A DNA stretch of 64,000 bases, taken from assembly GCF_016811105.1 (NCBI RefSeq), contig NZ_JAFBGM010000001.1, positions 2,360,126-2,424,125 on the forward strand, written 5' to 3'. Every line of letters begins with the position of its first letter. The first letter of the stretch is position 1. Shown one piece after another: positions 1 through 8,566 of the stretch. The notes beneath the pieces are model-generated. The model was not told the origin of the DNA. It worked only from the letters and a program-made list of their open reading frames with translations, and did no database searches. Made by a program: the position numbers and the translations under genes. Origin of the DNA: Aurantibacter crassamenti (GTDB lineage Bacteria > Bacteroidota > Bacteroidia > Flavobacteriales > Flavobacteriaceae).

Positions 1-694
1 CGCTTAGTCTAGAAAAAGGTTCGTCGATAAGATTCCACATAGCATTTAGTGGAAATAACCCCATAACGGCGTCAGTTTCTGTATGACCTTCAAAAATCTT
101 CCATCGTAAAATTGCTCTAACAAAACCTTCAAAAATTTGCCATAGAATTAAAAATCCCAATGCAAAGGCAGAGCGTTTTACTAGTATGCCGGCAAACATA
201 CAAAAGGCAAAAAAGCCCATTAATTTTACAAAGAAGGCCAATAAGAATTCTAAATCAGAAAATATAATTGATAACTCATTAAAATCAGAATAAACAATCC
301 CTAGAATTAGTGAGACTACAAATACAAATACTGTTGAAATAAGAGCGAAAGTAACAACTGTTAAAAACTTAGATAGAATAAATTCTTTTTTAGAAAGTCC
401 ATCAATAAGGTTCTGTTTGATGGTTTTATTACTGTATTCATTTGCCATCATTGAAACAATGACTATAGCTAAGAATAGTTTAAAGAAAGCCGTAATAAAA
501 GTGTTAAAGTGCCATATGTATGGAAAATTAAATATGCCCTGTTCTGCAAGGTGAAAGTTTATTGGGCCAATATCGAATTTAATAGCAGCTACTAATGCTA
601 TTGAAGTGAGTAATATAAAATAGGAAAAAACTAAAATTTTGCTAGCTCTGTTATTCCAAAGTTTTATAAACTCTATTTGAAGTAAACGTATCAT
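1..694 (-). CDS. ABC-2 type transporter permease, partial (3' end outside window)
   Basis: The frame is open from an ATG at 694 down to the window edge, giving about 231 residues with no stop, so the C-terminus is missing. The protein starts MIRLLQIEFIKLWNNRAS, typical of ABC-2 permeases whose N-terminal helix carries a cytoplasmic lysine/arginine patch. At least five hydrophobic segments are visible (around residues 20-37, 63-83, 110-135, 155-175 and 180-195). The ATPase gene ends 12 bases upstream, so the two form an export operon. The substrate cannot be told. The family (PF12679/PF12730-like) includes lantibiotic-immunity and gliding GldF-like permeases, but I see nothing that assigns it to gliding. 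Confidence 0.8.
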   Translation of the reverse strand, partial: MIRLLQIEFIKLWNNRASKILVFSYFILLTSIALVAAIKFDIGPINFHLAEQGIFNFPYIWHFNTFITAFFKLFLAIVIVSMMANEYSNKTIKQNLIDGLSKKEFILSKFLTVVTFALISTVFVFVVSLILGIVYSDFNELSIIFSDLEFLLAFFVKLMGFFAFCMFAGILVKRSAFALGFLILWQIFEGFVRAILRWKIFEGHTETDAVMGLFPLNAMWNLIDEPFSRLS

Positions 695-706
695 GCGGTC
701 AGTTGA

Positions 707-1609
707 TTAATTTGATTGATTTTTTGTTAATTCTAAGAATTGTTCTTCTAGGCTTTCTTTTCTTTTGACCAAATGTGAGAGAATGATTCCTTTATCTAAA
801 AGCAGTTTATTTAAAGTTCCAGGGTCTAATTCTTCTTTTAGAAATGCGGTTAATAAACCGTTTTCTAGTTTAATTTCTCCAAAACTAGCATTGGTTTTTA
901 GATAAGCTTCCAACGCACCATTATCTTTTGATTTCAATTCAAAAAATCCATGACTCGCCAACATACCATCAACGCGTCCTGAATACAATTTTACTCCTTT
1001 TCGAAGAATTACCACATGACTACAAACTTTTTCAACTTCATCTAAAAGGTGAGAGGCAAGTAGTATGGTGGTGCCCTGTGCGGCAATTTTTTTAATAATC
1101 TCTCTAATTTGATGAATGCCTTGTGGGTCTAACCCATTTGTAGGTTCATCTAAAATCAAAATTTCCGGATCGTTTAATAGGGCAGAAGCAATTGCTAATC
1201 GCTGTTTCATACCTAAGGAATAGGTTTTAAATTTGCTATTTTTTCGATCTAACAAACCAACCAATTCTAGTTTTTCATCAACTTTATCAGTAGAAACTTC
1301 CTTTATTTTGCATACCAATTTTAAATTTTGAGCTGCTGTCATATAAGGGTAAAAGTTTGGGCGTTCAATAATAGCACCAACTTTTTTTAAGGCTTCATGG
1401 GTTGAGGTATTACCATTAAACCATGAAAATTCTCCTTTAGTTCTATTTACCACATTTAGTACAATGCCTAGGGTGGTTGATTTTCCGCTTCCATTGGGTC
1501 CTAAAATACCGTAAACATTACCCTTTTCAATAGTGAATGAAAGGTCGTTTACAGCAGTTAGATGTCCAAATTTTTTAGTAAGGTTTTGTACAGTGAGAAT
1601 TTTTTCCAA
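707..1609 (-). CDS. ABC transporter ATP-binding protein
   Basis: A 300-residue cytoplasmic ATPase that powers the permease encoded just downstream. Walker A is GPNGSGKST near residue 37, the signature loop is YSLGMKQR near 130, Walker B is ILILDEPTNGLDP near 150, and the switch histidine is in ASHLLDE near 185. This is the NatA/BcrA/CcmA class of single-domain exporters with a C-terminal tail of about 80 residues. The start is TTG: an in-frame TAA lies four codons upstream at 1622-1624 and no ATG lies between. The gene is divergent from the 360-residue protein at 1689. The exported substrate is unknown. Confidence 0.9.
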   Translation of the reverse strand: MEKILTVQNLTKKFGHLTAVNDLSFTIEKGNVYGILGPNGSGKSTTLGIVLNVVNRTKGEFSWFNGNTSTHEALKKVGAIIERPNFYPYMTAAQNLKLVCKIKEVSTDKVDEKLELVGLLDRKNSKFKTYSLGMKQRLAIASALLNDPEILILDEPTNGLDPQGIHQIREIIKKIAAQGTTILLASHLLDEVEKVCSHVVILRKGVKLYSGRVDGMLASHGFFELKSKDNGALEAYLKTNASFGEIKLENGLLTAFLKEELDPGTLNKLLLDKGIILSHLVKRKESLEEQFLELTKNQSN

Positions 1610-1688
1610 AATATAATGGCTTTACAATCGTTCTTAATAGTTGACGAAGAAAGCCTAAATTTGTTACAATCCCATAAGAAATAAAAGT

Positions 1689-2771
1689 ATGTCTGACGAA
1701 AAATTGATGTCAAAAAAGAAACCTGCCTACCCTGTTAGTAAGGAGTTAGATGGTTATTTAGAGCATTATAGTCGAAAAATAGAGATACCTATTTTTTATG
1801 AAGATCTCTTACGTTTTTCAGGATCAGTAGTGTTATACGACAAGAATGAACAAGATACTTTATGGATTCGGGTATATTATTCTGAGTTTGAAAGAAAAGA
1901 AATAGATGATAGTCTAAAAAAAGTATACTCTATTTTACATTCTGATGGTAGTAATAATATCAACCAATATTTAAATGTTGATGCAGTTGACTTTTGTACG
2001 TTCGGAAATTCTAAGCCGTTTCGTATTAAAATTAGAAATATTCTTAATGATAATTTCACGTATTTCTACATAAAAAAAACCGATGCATCTCGTATTTATG
2101 GTTTGGAATTAGAGCATATGTTATCACCTTATAACCTTAACTTTTTGGTATATAAGGACACCTTAATTGAGGAACATATTGCAGGAATACCAGGCGATGA
2201 GTTTATTAAAAATATGTTGCCAACTTGCTCAGAACCAGAGAAGTCTCAACTGGCAAAAGAGTTTGTTAAGTTTAATGAACGCTGTATGATTCGTTTATTG
2301 GGTGATATGCGTTCTTACAATTACGTGATTGTGCCAACCCATGATTTTGATCATGTTGTTTATAAAATTAGAGCAATAGATTTTGATCAGCAATGTTTTG
2401 AAGGTAAACTAAAAGTATATCGACCTCAGTTTTTTAAAGAGAATTTTCAAATGGTTGAACTTGTACGGAATAAGTTGCTTAGAGATTCTGTAGATCAATA
2501 CAAATTGGAAGAACGTTCTATGGTTGCCAAACGTATTTTGAGTTCAGGGAATAGAATTAAGAAATTAAGAGTCATTTGTAAAGCAGATCTTATATCTACA
2601 GATGAGAATATTTCAATGCTAAAAGAGCAAATAGAAGAACTTACTTCTGATTCTAACTTTAGCAAATGTCAGACCATGGGCGAGGTATTGGATCTTGCTT
2701 TAAACTTTGTAAGACGAAATTATGAAGATGTGAGTGTAAAACAGATAATAGAGAATAATATTAAACTATAA
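1689..2771 (+). CDS. Conserved hypothetical protein, 360 aa
   Basis: I do not recognise a named family. The protein is soluble, with no signal peptide or membrane segment, rich in charged residues, and starts at an ATG 80 bases from the divergent ABC gene. A central stretch (about residues 205-235) reads LLGDMRSYNYVIVP followed by VVYKIRAIDFDQQ. That order (a loop with D and N, then a hydrophobic-DFD motif) faintly recalls the catalytic and metal-binding loops of kinase-like folds such as HipA or aminoglycoside kinases. This is a guess from motif shape only, and I see no clear ATP-binding P-loop. It has its own transcription unit and ends in a short hairpin region shared with the convergent nucleoid gene. 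Confidence 0.6.
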   Translation: MSDEKLMSKKKPAYPVSKELDGYLEHYSRKIEIPIFYEDLLRFSGSVVLYDKNEQDTLWIRVYYSEFERKEIDDSLKKVYSILHSDGSNNINQYLNVDAVDFCTFGNSKPFRIKIRNILNDNFTYFYIKKTDASRIYGLELEHMLSPYNLNFLVYKDTLIEEHIAGIPGDEFIKNMLPTCSEPEKSQLAKEFVKFNERCMIRLLGDMRSYNYVIVPTHDFDHVVYKIRAIDFDQQCFEGKLKVYRPQFFKENFQMVELVRNKLLRDSVDQYKLEERSMVAKRILSSGNRIKKLRVICKADLISTDENISMLKEQIEELTSDSNFSKCQTMGEVLDLALNFVRRNYEDVSVKQIIENNIKL

Positions 2772-2800
2772 ACACTTGTAATTAAGTGTGTTACGTCTTT
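2772..2800 (+). terminator. Weak hairpin between convergent genes
   Basis: Directly after the stop at 2771 the bases ACACTT (2772-2777) can pair with AAGTGT (2784-2789) around a six-base loop, followed by a T-rich run near 2796-2801. The stem is short and the T-run is offset, so this is only a possible terminator for the plus-strand gene. A 12-base perfect palindrome, ATTAAGCTTAAT, follows at 2811-2822. Confidence 0.3.
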
Positions 2801-2827
2801 TGATTGGGCAATTAAGCTTAATATTTT

Positions 2828-3883
2828 CTAATTATTCTCCTTATTAAAATACACTAGATAGTAATACATTTGTCTTTCTTCATCCCAGCCTTTTTCAACA
2901 AATTTTTCTGCTGATTCAGGATTTACAAAGTCCAATTTAATCTGAATATTAGTATCTAAATTAATTACACTTTTTATTTTTTTTCTAGCGACAGAAACAG
3001 CTTTATTGGCAATGTCAAAATTGGAAACATCTTCAATACTATACTTAGGTCCTTTTTCAACTTTATAATGTTTGAATTCAGGTATTAATTCAGGATTATC
3101 CATTACCTCATTCAAAAAGTTAGTTTCTTCAAACGAATCATTTTTGGCAAAATGGTTTACCGCTTTGTTCATAAACAAAACTTCCTGCTGTTTGTCTTCG
3201 GCAGGTAAAACCACATCTTTCGCAAAATTTTGACAGAATTTAAGATAGTTTTTTGTCAAGAAATTATCATCGGTTAAGGGCACTAAGCCTAAGAAATTTT
3301 CTAACCAATATTTGGTGTCATAACGGTTACTATCAACTGATAAAACTTTATAACCTTCTTCTTTATCCGCATTGAAAATAATGCAGCCCTTATCTAATTT
3401 ATTAATGTTTATACCTTGTTCTATAAGTAAATCAAGATTGTTACTCTTTTCATCAAACTGTAAAAAATCTTGCTTCAATTCACTTTTAAAAATACCAATG
3501 GCATCGGTTTTTTTATTGTCAAGAATGACATCGTGCAAATAACTTACGTATAATTCACCACTTTTAATATGTGGATGATCCCCTTGATCGTATAGAAACT
3601 TAGCAATTTTCTTTGAGCAACTATGTATTGAATCTGGATTTTCAAAAATCTCGTTAGCCAGTTTGTAAATCTCATTGAATTCGATATCTACTTCATTAGC
3701 TAATTTGAAATAGTTCTCTTCTTTTTCACGAAAAGGCTTAAAGAAATATTCTTTTAAAAGTCCGGCTATTTCATCATTAAGTGTGAATGCTTCATCAGAA
3801 AGAAATAAACTCTCGCTTTTGTTTTTATTGCCCACACGATGCAATGATAGACTTTCAATTTGAGTAGGATAGAGATTTATCAT
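2828..3883 (-). CDS. Nucleoid-associated protein, NdpA/YejK family
   Basis: A 351-residue cytoplasmic protein that matches the NdpA family (PF04245) by its layout: an N-terminal start (MINLYPTQIESLSLHRVGNK), a LYVSYLHDVILDN stretch near residue 108, and a C-terminal segment with IEDVSNFDIANKAVSVARKK. E. coli YejK (335 aa) is a nucleoid-bound protein of poorly defined role. Flavobacteria usually carry one stand-alone copy. It begins with ATG at 3883, and the next gene upstream ends at 3948, so the two may be co-transcribed. The family call rests on remembered sequence pattern. Confidence 0.75.
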   Translation of the reverse strand: MINLYPTQIESLSLHRVGNKNKSESLFLSDEAFTLNDEIAGLLKEYFFKPFREKEENYFKLANEVDIEFNEIYKLANEIFENPDSIHSCSKKIAKFLYDQGDHPHIKSGELYVSYLHDVILDNKKTDAIGIFKSELKQDFLQFDEKSNNLDLLIEQGININKLDKGCIIFNADKEEGYKVLSVDSNRYDTKYWLENFLGLVPLTDDNFLTKNYLKFCQNFAKDVVLPAEDKQQEVLFMNKAVNHFAKNDSFEETNFLNEVMDNPELIPEFKHYKVEKGPKYSIEDVSNFDIANKAVSVARKKIKSVINLDTNIQIKLDFVNPESAEKFVEKGWDEERQMYYYLVYFNKENN

Positions 3884-3947
3884 TTCTAATTCTGAGTTAT
3901 TTAAGGTGAATTATATGTGGTAATTTTCAGTTGTAATTGGCAATTTA

Positions 3948-4442
3948 TTAATTCCAATTCTCATCAAAATCTAAGTCGTCATAATTGCCTAAATATTCTT
4001 CATCTAACTCCGTAGGATCAGATTTAAAATTTTTCTCTGGCGGAGAATCTGGTACTTCACCAAAAGTGAACAATAGGTTTGGGTATGTTCGGCCATCTTC
4101 CTTTTCAACAATATCAGCTAATTCAACAAAGAAGGTCCACATGCTCATAAAATCGTAAACATAAATCAATTTCGGATTATTTTCGCTTAAGAAATCTTCT
4201 AAAAAGGTTTCATTCATTAATCGAACATCAGAACCACTGTCACTCATGTCAAAAAGCGCAATTTCTTCATCTTGATTCCATTCTTCATCACAGGTGTAAA
4301 ATGAGGCCATTTCATTACCCAAAAAGCCAAAAGCTTGGGTTATGGCATTGTGCAATTCTTCAAGTGAATTGTCCTCATCAATTTCAATATCTCTAAAGAT
4401 ATCTTCAGCTGTATCTAATATAATTCTGATCTTGTAAATCAT
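3948..4442 (-). CDS. Plasmid pRiA4b ORF-3-like protein (PF07929)
   Basis: A 164-residue acidic cytoplasmic protein. It starts MIYKIRIILDTAEDIFRDIEI and has the ITQAFGFLGNEMASFY stretch, matching the pRiA4b ORF-3/IS1096 TnpR-like fold, where a beta strand is followed by a helix ending in an aromatic cluster. No biochemical role is known for chromosomal members. The frame extends nine codons further to a TTG at 4469, but the ATG at 4442 starts the conserved first strand and is preferred. The gene lies 29 bases after ctaA on the same strand. No transposase is nearby, so it is not evidence of a mobile element. Confidence 0.7.
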   Translation of the reverse strand: MIYKIRIILDTAEDIFRDIEIDEDNSLEELHNAITQAFGFLGNEMASFYTCDEEWNQDEEIALFDMSDSGSDVRLMNETFLEDFLSENNPKLIYVYDFMSMWTFFVELADIVEKEDGRTYPNLLFTFGEVPDSPPEKNFKSDPTELDEEYLGNYDDLDFDENWN

Positions 4443-4471
4443 CAATTTTCCGTTTAGGGAAGTTCGCAAAG

Positions 4472-5506
4472 TTACGAAGATTTATGACTTTTATTGGCAT
4501 TAAATACTTCCAACAGCAAATAATATTGAACTCCACAAAGAATACTTGCCAAAACCAAATGTAATGCCTGCGTAGAAAAAGGGAAATCCATATAATACAT
4601 AAGAATTCCTGTTAAAACCTCTAATCCTATTAGAGAAATTATCCAATTAATTTTATCAAAACCTAAATTTTTAGATCGTATGCGATACAAGAGGTAAACA
4701 TTTAGCAAAACAACTAAAACAGAAAATGTTCGGTGTATATAGAACTGCACTGTAACATTTTGCAACCAAAGTTCTTTCGCATCGTAGCCTATAAGGTCAA
4801 TTTGCTCATCTACAAATTGTCTTACTTGCGTGCCGAGAACAATCTGAATTAACGTAAGAAATAAAGCTATACTAACTAATACGCCGATATTGTTTTTTTT
4901 GGTATTTACGAATTTTCTATCCTTAGATTTATAAACGAGGTAGATTAATAAAAATACGATTACCAAGGCCATCATCATATGAATGGTGATTTTTACGGGC
5001 TCTAAAACGGAATAAACAACGGTGGCACCTAACCAACCTTGAAAGCCCATAGCAAAAACAGTAAGCCAAGAAATTATAGTTAATGTTTTGTTTGTTTTCC
5101 AATACCGTAAAGAAAGAAGCGCTAAAATTAAAGTTCCAAATCCGGCTAATGCACCAAATAATCTATTGACATATTCGATCCAGGTATGTGTGGCGTTGAA
5201 TTCAGCGTATTCATGTTTAGTATAGGCTTCCCAATTGTTTTTATCAAAGGATGAGGTTGTTCTAAAATTATGTTTTGAAACCTGAAGTGTTTCATCAACA
5301 ATAATTATTTGACCCTTTTTAATTTCAATTTCAGGATGCCATTCAATCTCTGAAATTTCAGTAGGGGGTATGTAATGGCCGAAACACTTGGGCCAATCAG
5401 GGCAACCCATTCCACTACCTGTCATTCGAACTACTGCACCAGCAATAATGACCAAATAAACAAGGACCAAAGATATTTTAGCTGTTCTTCGAAAACTCTG
5501 TTGCAT
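4472..5506 (-). CDS. ctaA: Haem A synthase, COX15/CtaA family
   Basis: Converts haem O to haem A for cytochrome c oxidase and sits in the inner membrane. The N-terminus has the family pattern: a helix VYLVIIAGAVVRMTGSGMGC followed by PDWPKCFG, with the paired cysteines typical of the first extracellular loop. Eight hydrophobic helices are visible over 344 residues, with conserved histidines in THTWIEYVNR, ITIHMMMAL, YIHRTFS and LHLVLA. Length is as expected for flavobacterial members. An extended loop of about 60 residues after helix 1 is normal in this group. The oxidase genes are not in this window. Confidence 0.93.
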   Translation of the reverse strand: MQQSFRRTAKISLVLVYLVIIAGAVVRMTGSGMGCPDWPKCFGHYIPPTEISEIEWHPEIEIKKGQIIIVDETLQVSKHNFRTTSSFDKNNWEAYTKHEYAEFNATHTWIEYVNRLFGALAGFGTLILALLSLRYWKTNKTLTIISWLTVFAMGFQGWLGATVVYSVLEPVKITIHMMMALVIVFLLIYLVYKSKDRKFVNTKKNNIGVLVSIALFLTLIQIVLGTQVRQFVDEQIDLIGYDAKELWLQNVTVQFYIHRTFSVLVVLLNVYLLYRIRSKNLGFDKINWIISLIGLEVLTGILMYYMDFPFSTQALHLVLASILCGVQYYLLLEVFNANKSHKSS

Positions 5507-5612
5507 TTCAACTATTGAGGACTACAAAATTACAATTCTTTCGTCGGTAAGTTGGTGCAGAAATGAAACTTTATATCAAAATCTCCTTTTAGCGTATAGC
5601 ATTTAATCCGCC

Positions 5613-5626
5613 TAAAATGCATTTTA
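5613..5626. promoter_or_regulatory. 14-base perfect palindrome upstream of ctaA
   Basis: TAAAATGCATTTTA is its own reverse complement and lies about 110 bases upstream of the ctaA start and 27 bases beyond the OmpA gene stop. It could be an operator or part of a terminator, but it is AT-rich and lacks a T-run. No regulator can be named. Confidence 0.25.
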
Positions 5627-5653
5627 AAATTTGACCTGAAAGGAAGTGTTTTA

Positions 5654-7588
5654 TTATTTTTCTATAACAATAAACTCAGATCTTCTATTCAATTGGTGGT
5701 CTTTATCAGAACAGGGCATTCCGTTTCGACAATGGTTGGTTAATTGAGTTTCACCATAGCCTTTGCCTGTAATTCGGTCAGTTGAAATACCTTTTGAGAG
5801 AATATATTCCACGGTGCGCTTTGCTCTACGTTCAGATAACCAAAGGTTGTAATTATCTTGCTCACGACTATCAGTATGAGAGCCAACTTCAATTATGACT
5901 TCTGGTCTGCGTAGCATATAATCAATTACTTTATCTAATTCAGCGTAAGCATCAGTTCTTATATACGAACTATTCAAATCAAAATATATAGGGGTCAATT
6001 TCAGAATTTTAACTAAATCTGATCCCACATTAGCTACTTTGCTAGACTCTTCAAGCTTTAATTGAGTAGCATTAATTTGTTTTTCTTCTGGTGATGTTAG
6101 CATAAATAAGCTGCCATCTTCGTAACCTTCTTTAGTACCTGTTAATTGATATTGCTTTTCTTGGCAAGGAATTCGAATGGTATAAGTACCATCAGAGGTT
6201 GTTTGACTTTGAGCAATTTCTTCTCCGTCATTGTTATATGCAATTATGTTGGTTTCTGCCAACGGCGTGTCAGAATCTTTATCTACCGCGATACCATTAA
6301 TAAATGTAAAACATTCATTTTTTCGGAGTGCTAAACGATATATATCATCACTACCTTGGCCACCATTTCGATTTGATGCAAAGAAACCGTTTTCTTCAGC
6401 GGCATCCATAACAATTGAAAAATCATCTTCAGAGCTATTGATCGGACTTCCTAAATTATGTATGCTCTTTTTATCCTTTAAACTTACTTTGAACAAATCA
6501 AGACCGCCAAGACCAGGATGCCCATCCGAAGCAAAATATAAAGTTTCAGATTCTGAGATAAACGGGAAAGTTTCTTTTCCTTCTGTATTAATCGGAGCAC
6601 CAAGATTTTGAGGAATTCCATAACTGCCATCTGCTAGTACGTCAACCACATAAATGTCAGAAGCTCCTTTACCGCCAGGCATGTCTGAAACAAAATATAA
6701 TTTTGTACCAGTACTATTGAGTGAAGGGTGAGCAACTGAATAATCGGTACTATTAAAAGGTAATTCTATTTCATTTGTCCAAGCGTCAGCTTCAAATGAT
6801 GCAGTGTAAATTTTTAATCGACTTATTCCGTTCTTATCTCTTTTGAAGTTGTTTTTTTCAAAATTGTTTCTCGTGAAGTACACAGTTTTACCATCTGTAC
6901 TAAAGGCAGTTGAAGATTCGTTCGCCTTTGTATTGATGTTTTCTGAGAACTTTTTTAAGCTAACACTTTCTTTATTTTCAGTGAACTCAGCTTTATATAA
7001 ATTGGAATAAACTAAGTCATTATAGTCTGCTTCAGATTCTAAATCTCTAGTGGTAGCGAACACTATGTTTTCTAAAAGATAAGAAGGGGCGAAGTCAGAT
7101 TCAGAGGAGTTAATTGAGCTAAAATTTTCAATGGTATATTGATCCGTTGGTATGGTAATATCTTTTAAATAATCAGTATTCAATGCATATAGGCCGGCTC
7201 TTAAATCTTGGTTTTTTGCTTTTCTAAATTTCTCCATCCAAAGGTTAGCTTCTTCATATTTCTTAATTGATTTTAAGGATAAAGAGTATCGATATAAATA
7301 ATCAGGTTCTATATCAGTTTCATTAAGGTTTACTAATTTTTCATACCAGTAGGTTGCTACATCATAGTTAGCACTTAAAAAATTTTGGTTACCTAGTTTT
7401 TTATAGATGATTGATTCATTGTAACCTTTTTTCAATAGGCTTTCATAAGATTCAATCGGAACCATATAAGCATATGCATCAAAATTGTCATTCGTAGCCT
7501 TTCTCTTTTTTTCTTGGGATGAGCCCAAGGCGTGTATAAAGAAGATTAAGAATAAAATATGATATGTTCGTATTGATTTCATGTCCAT
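5654..7588 (-). CDS. OmpA-family outer membrane protein with PD40 repeats (T9SS-associated type)
   Basis: A 644-residue exported protein, third gene of the adhesin operon. After a signal peptide (about residues 1-24) come TPR-like helices (to about 160), a beta-propeller with PD40/WD40-like blades (for example HPSLNSTGTKLYFVSD near 276, TFPFISESETLYFASD near 339 and FFASNRNGGQGSDDIYRL near 400), a carboxypeptidase-regulatory-like beta sandwich (about 425-490) and an OmpA peptidoglycan-binding domain (about 530-644, VGSHTDS and NLWLSERRAKRTVEYI). This is the architecture of PorE-like proteins that accompany SprF genes. It begins six bases after sprF, which implies co-translation. It may anchor the adhesin complex to peptidoglycan. 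That role is inferred. Confidence 0.88.
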   Translation of the reverse strand: MDMKSIRTYHILFLIFFIHALGSSQEKKRKATNDNFDAYAYMVPIESYESLLKKGYNESIIYKKLGNQNFLSANYDVATYWYEKLVNLNETDIEPDYLYRYSLSLKSIKKYEEANLWMEKFRKAKNQDLRAGLYALNTDYLKDITIPTDQYTIENFSSINSSESDFAPSYLLENIVFATTRDLESEADYNDLVYSNLYKAEFTENKESVSLKKFSENINTKANESSTAFSTDGKTVYFTRNNFEKNNFKRDKNGISRLKIYTASFEADAWTNEIELPFNSTDYSVAHPSLNSTGTKLYFVSDMPGGKGASDIYVVDVLADGSYGIPQNLGAPINTEGKETFPFISESETLYFASDGHPGLGGLDLFKVSLKDKKSIHNLGSPINSSEDDFSIVMDAAEENGFFASNRNGGQGSDDIYRLALRKNECFTFINGIAVDKDSDTPLAETNIIAYNNDGEEIAQSQTTSDGTYTIRIPCQEKQYQLTGTKEGYEDGSLFMLTSPEEKQINATQLKLEESSKVANVGSDLVKILKLTPIYFDLNSSYIRTDAYAELDKVIDYMLRRPEVIIEVGSHTDSREQDNYNLWLSERRAKRTVEYILSKGISTDRITGKGYGETQLTNHCRNGMPCSDKDHQLNRRSEFIVIEK

Positions 7589-7594
7589 GGCTTT

Positions 7595-8566
7595 TTAGAA
7601 AAATCTAGGGGTTAAATCAATTTTACCATTTTTGATAAATTCATAGCGAAGGAAAATTTCGAAGGAACCATCATTAAAACGAGTTCCACCTAACTGTGAA
7701 ACCTCTCTGTCATAGGCTAAACCAAGCATGAATTGTTTAGTCATTTGAAAACCAAAAAGAGCACTCAAAGCAGAATCTAATCTATATGCAGCACCCAATG
7801 TAAATTTATCATTGATTAAAAAATTAGCAGAAACATCAGTTTGAAAAAGGCCACCGTCAATACCTTTTATTAAGATTGCGGGTTTAAATTTTAGGCTTGT
7901 ACTTAAATCAAAGACATAACCCGATATTAGATACCAATTCATTTTTTGATGTGCGATTGCAGTTCTACTGGTACTCGAATTATCAAAATGTTCAGTTTCT
8001 AGTAAGTTAGGAATTGATAAGCCCGCATAGAATTTAGGTGTGTGATAATAAACACCTGCTCCAATATTTGGTGAAAACTTTTTATAGAGTGAACTACTTG
8101 TAACCGGTGTGGCACTGGCATTGTAATTTCTTAGCTTGTTGAAATCTATATTTAGAAAATGGCCCCCAGCCTTTAATCCAAACGAAAGATTTTTGCTTTC
8201 TGATGTTGCAATAGTGTATGAAAAAACGGCGTCAAATTGTGTGTTTTGATTTGTGTTATTTCCTATTTCATCATGAACAACTGAAAGTCCAATTCCCACT
8301 TTTTCATTAACTGGCCCATTGATGTTTAAAGTTTGTGTATTTGGTCCGCCATCAGTTCCAATCCATTGAGATCGGTGTAAAAGAGAAATTCCAATTGGCC
8401 CTCTAGTTCCTGCGTATGCAGGATTTACCGCCATTGTATTGTACATGTATTGGGTGTATTGCGCATCTTGTTGCGCCGTAAGATTTACCCATACGCCGAA
8501 CAGAAGTACAGTCAAAAAGACTAGTCTACTTATTTTTAGGTTATATGATTTCAGATAATTCATCAT
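7595..8566 (-). CDS. PorP/SprF family type IX secretion membrane protein
   Basis: A 323-residue outer membrane beta-barrel with an N-terminal signal (about 31 residues). It has the family start QQDAQYTQYMYNTMAVNPAYAG and ends in an aromatic residue (LTPRFF). In Flavobacterium johnsoniae, SprF is needed for secretion of the adjacent SprB, whose type B C-terminal domain it recognises. Here the start ATG overlaps the adhesin stop (ATGA at 8563-8566), so translation of the two is coupled. This pairing makes it the dedicated partner of the 2495-residue adhesin. It is one of several PorP/SprF paralogues expected in such a genome. Confidence 0.93.
   Translation of the reverse strand: MMNYLKSYNLKISRLVFLTVLLFGVWVNLTAQQDAQYTQYMYNTMAVNPAYAGTRGPIGISLLHRSQWIGTDGGPNTQTLNINGPVNEKVGIGLSVVHDEIGNNTNQNTQFDAVFSYTIATSESKNLSFGLKAGGHFLNIDFNKLRNYNASATPVTSSSLYKKFSPNIGAGVYYHTPKFYAGLSIPNLLETEHFDNSSTSRTAIAHQKMNWYLISGYVFDLSTSLKFKPAILIKGIDGGLFQTDVSANFLINDKFTLGAAYRLDSALSALFGFQMTKQFMLGLAYDREVSQLGGTRFNDGSFEIFLRYEFIKNGKIDLTPRFF

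Noticed and set aside
1877-2059. Minus-strand 60-residue frame inside the 360-residue gene
   Set aside because: No signal, no homologue recognised, and it lies fully within a better-supported gene.
3948-4442. pRiA4b ORF-3-like gene as sign of a mobile element
   Set aside because: There is no transposase, terminal repeat or change in base use around it. The family is common on chromosomes.
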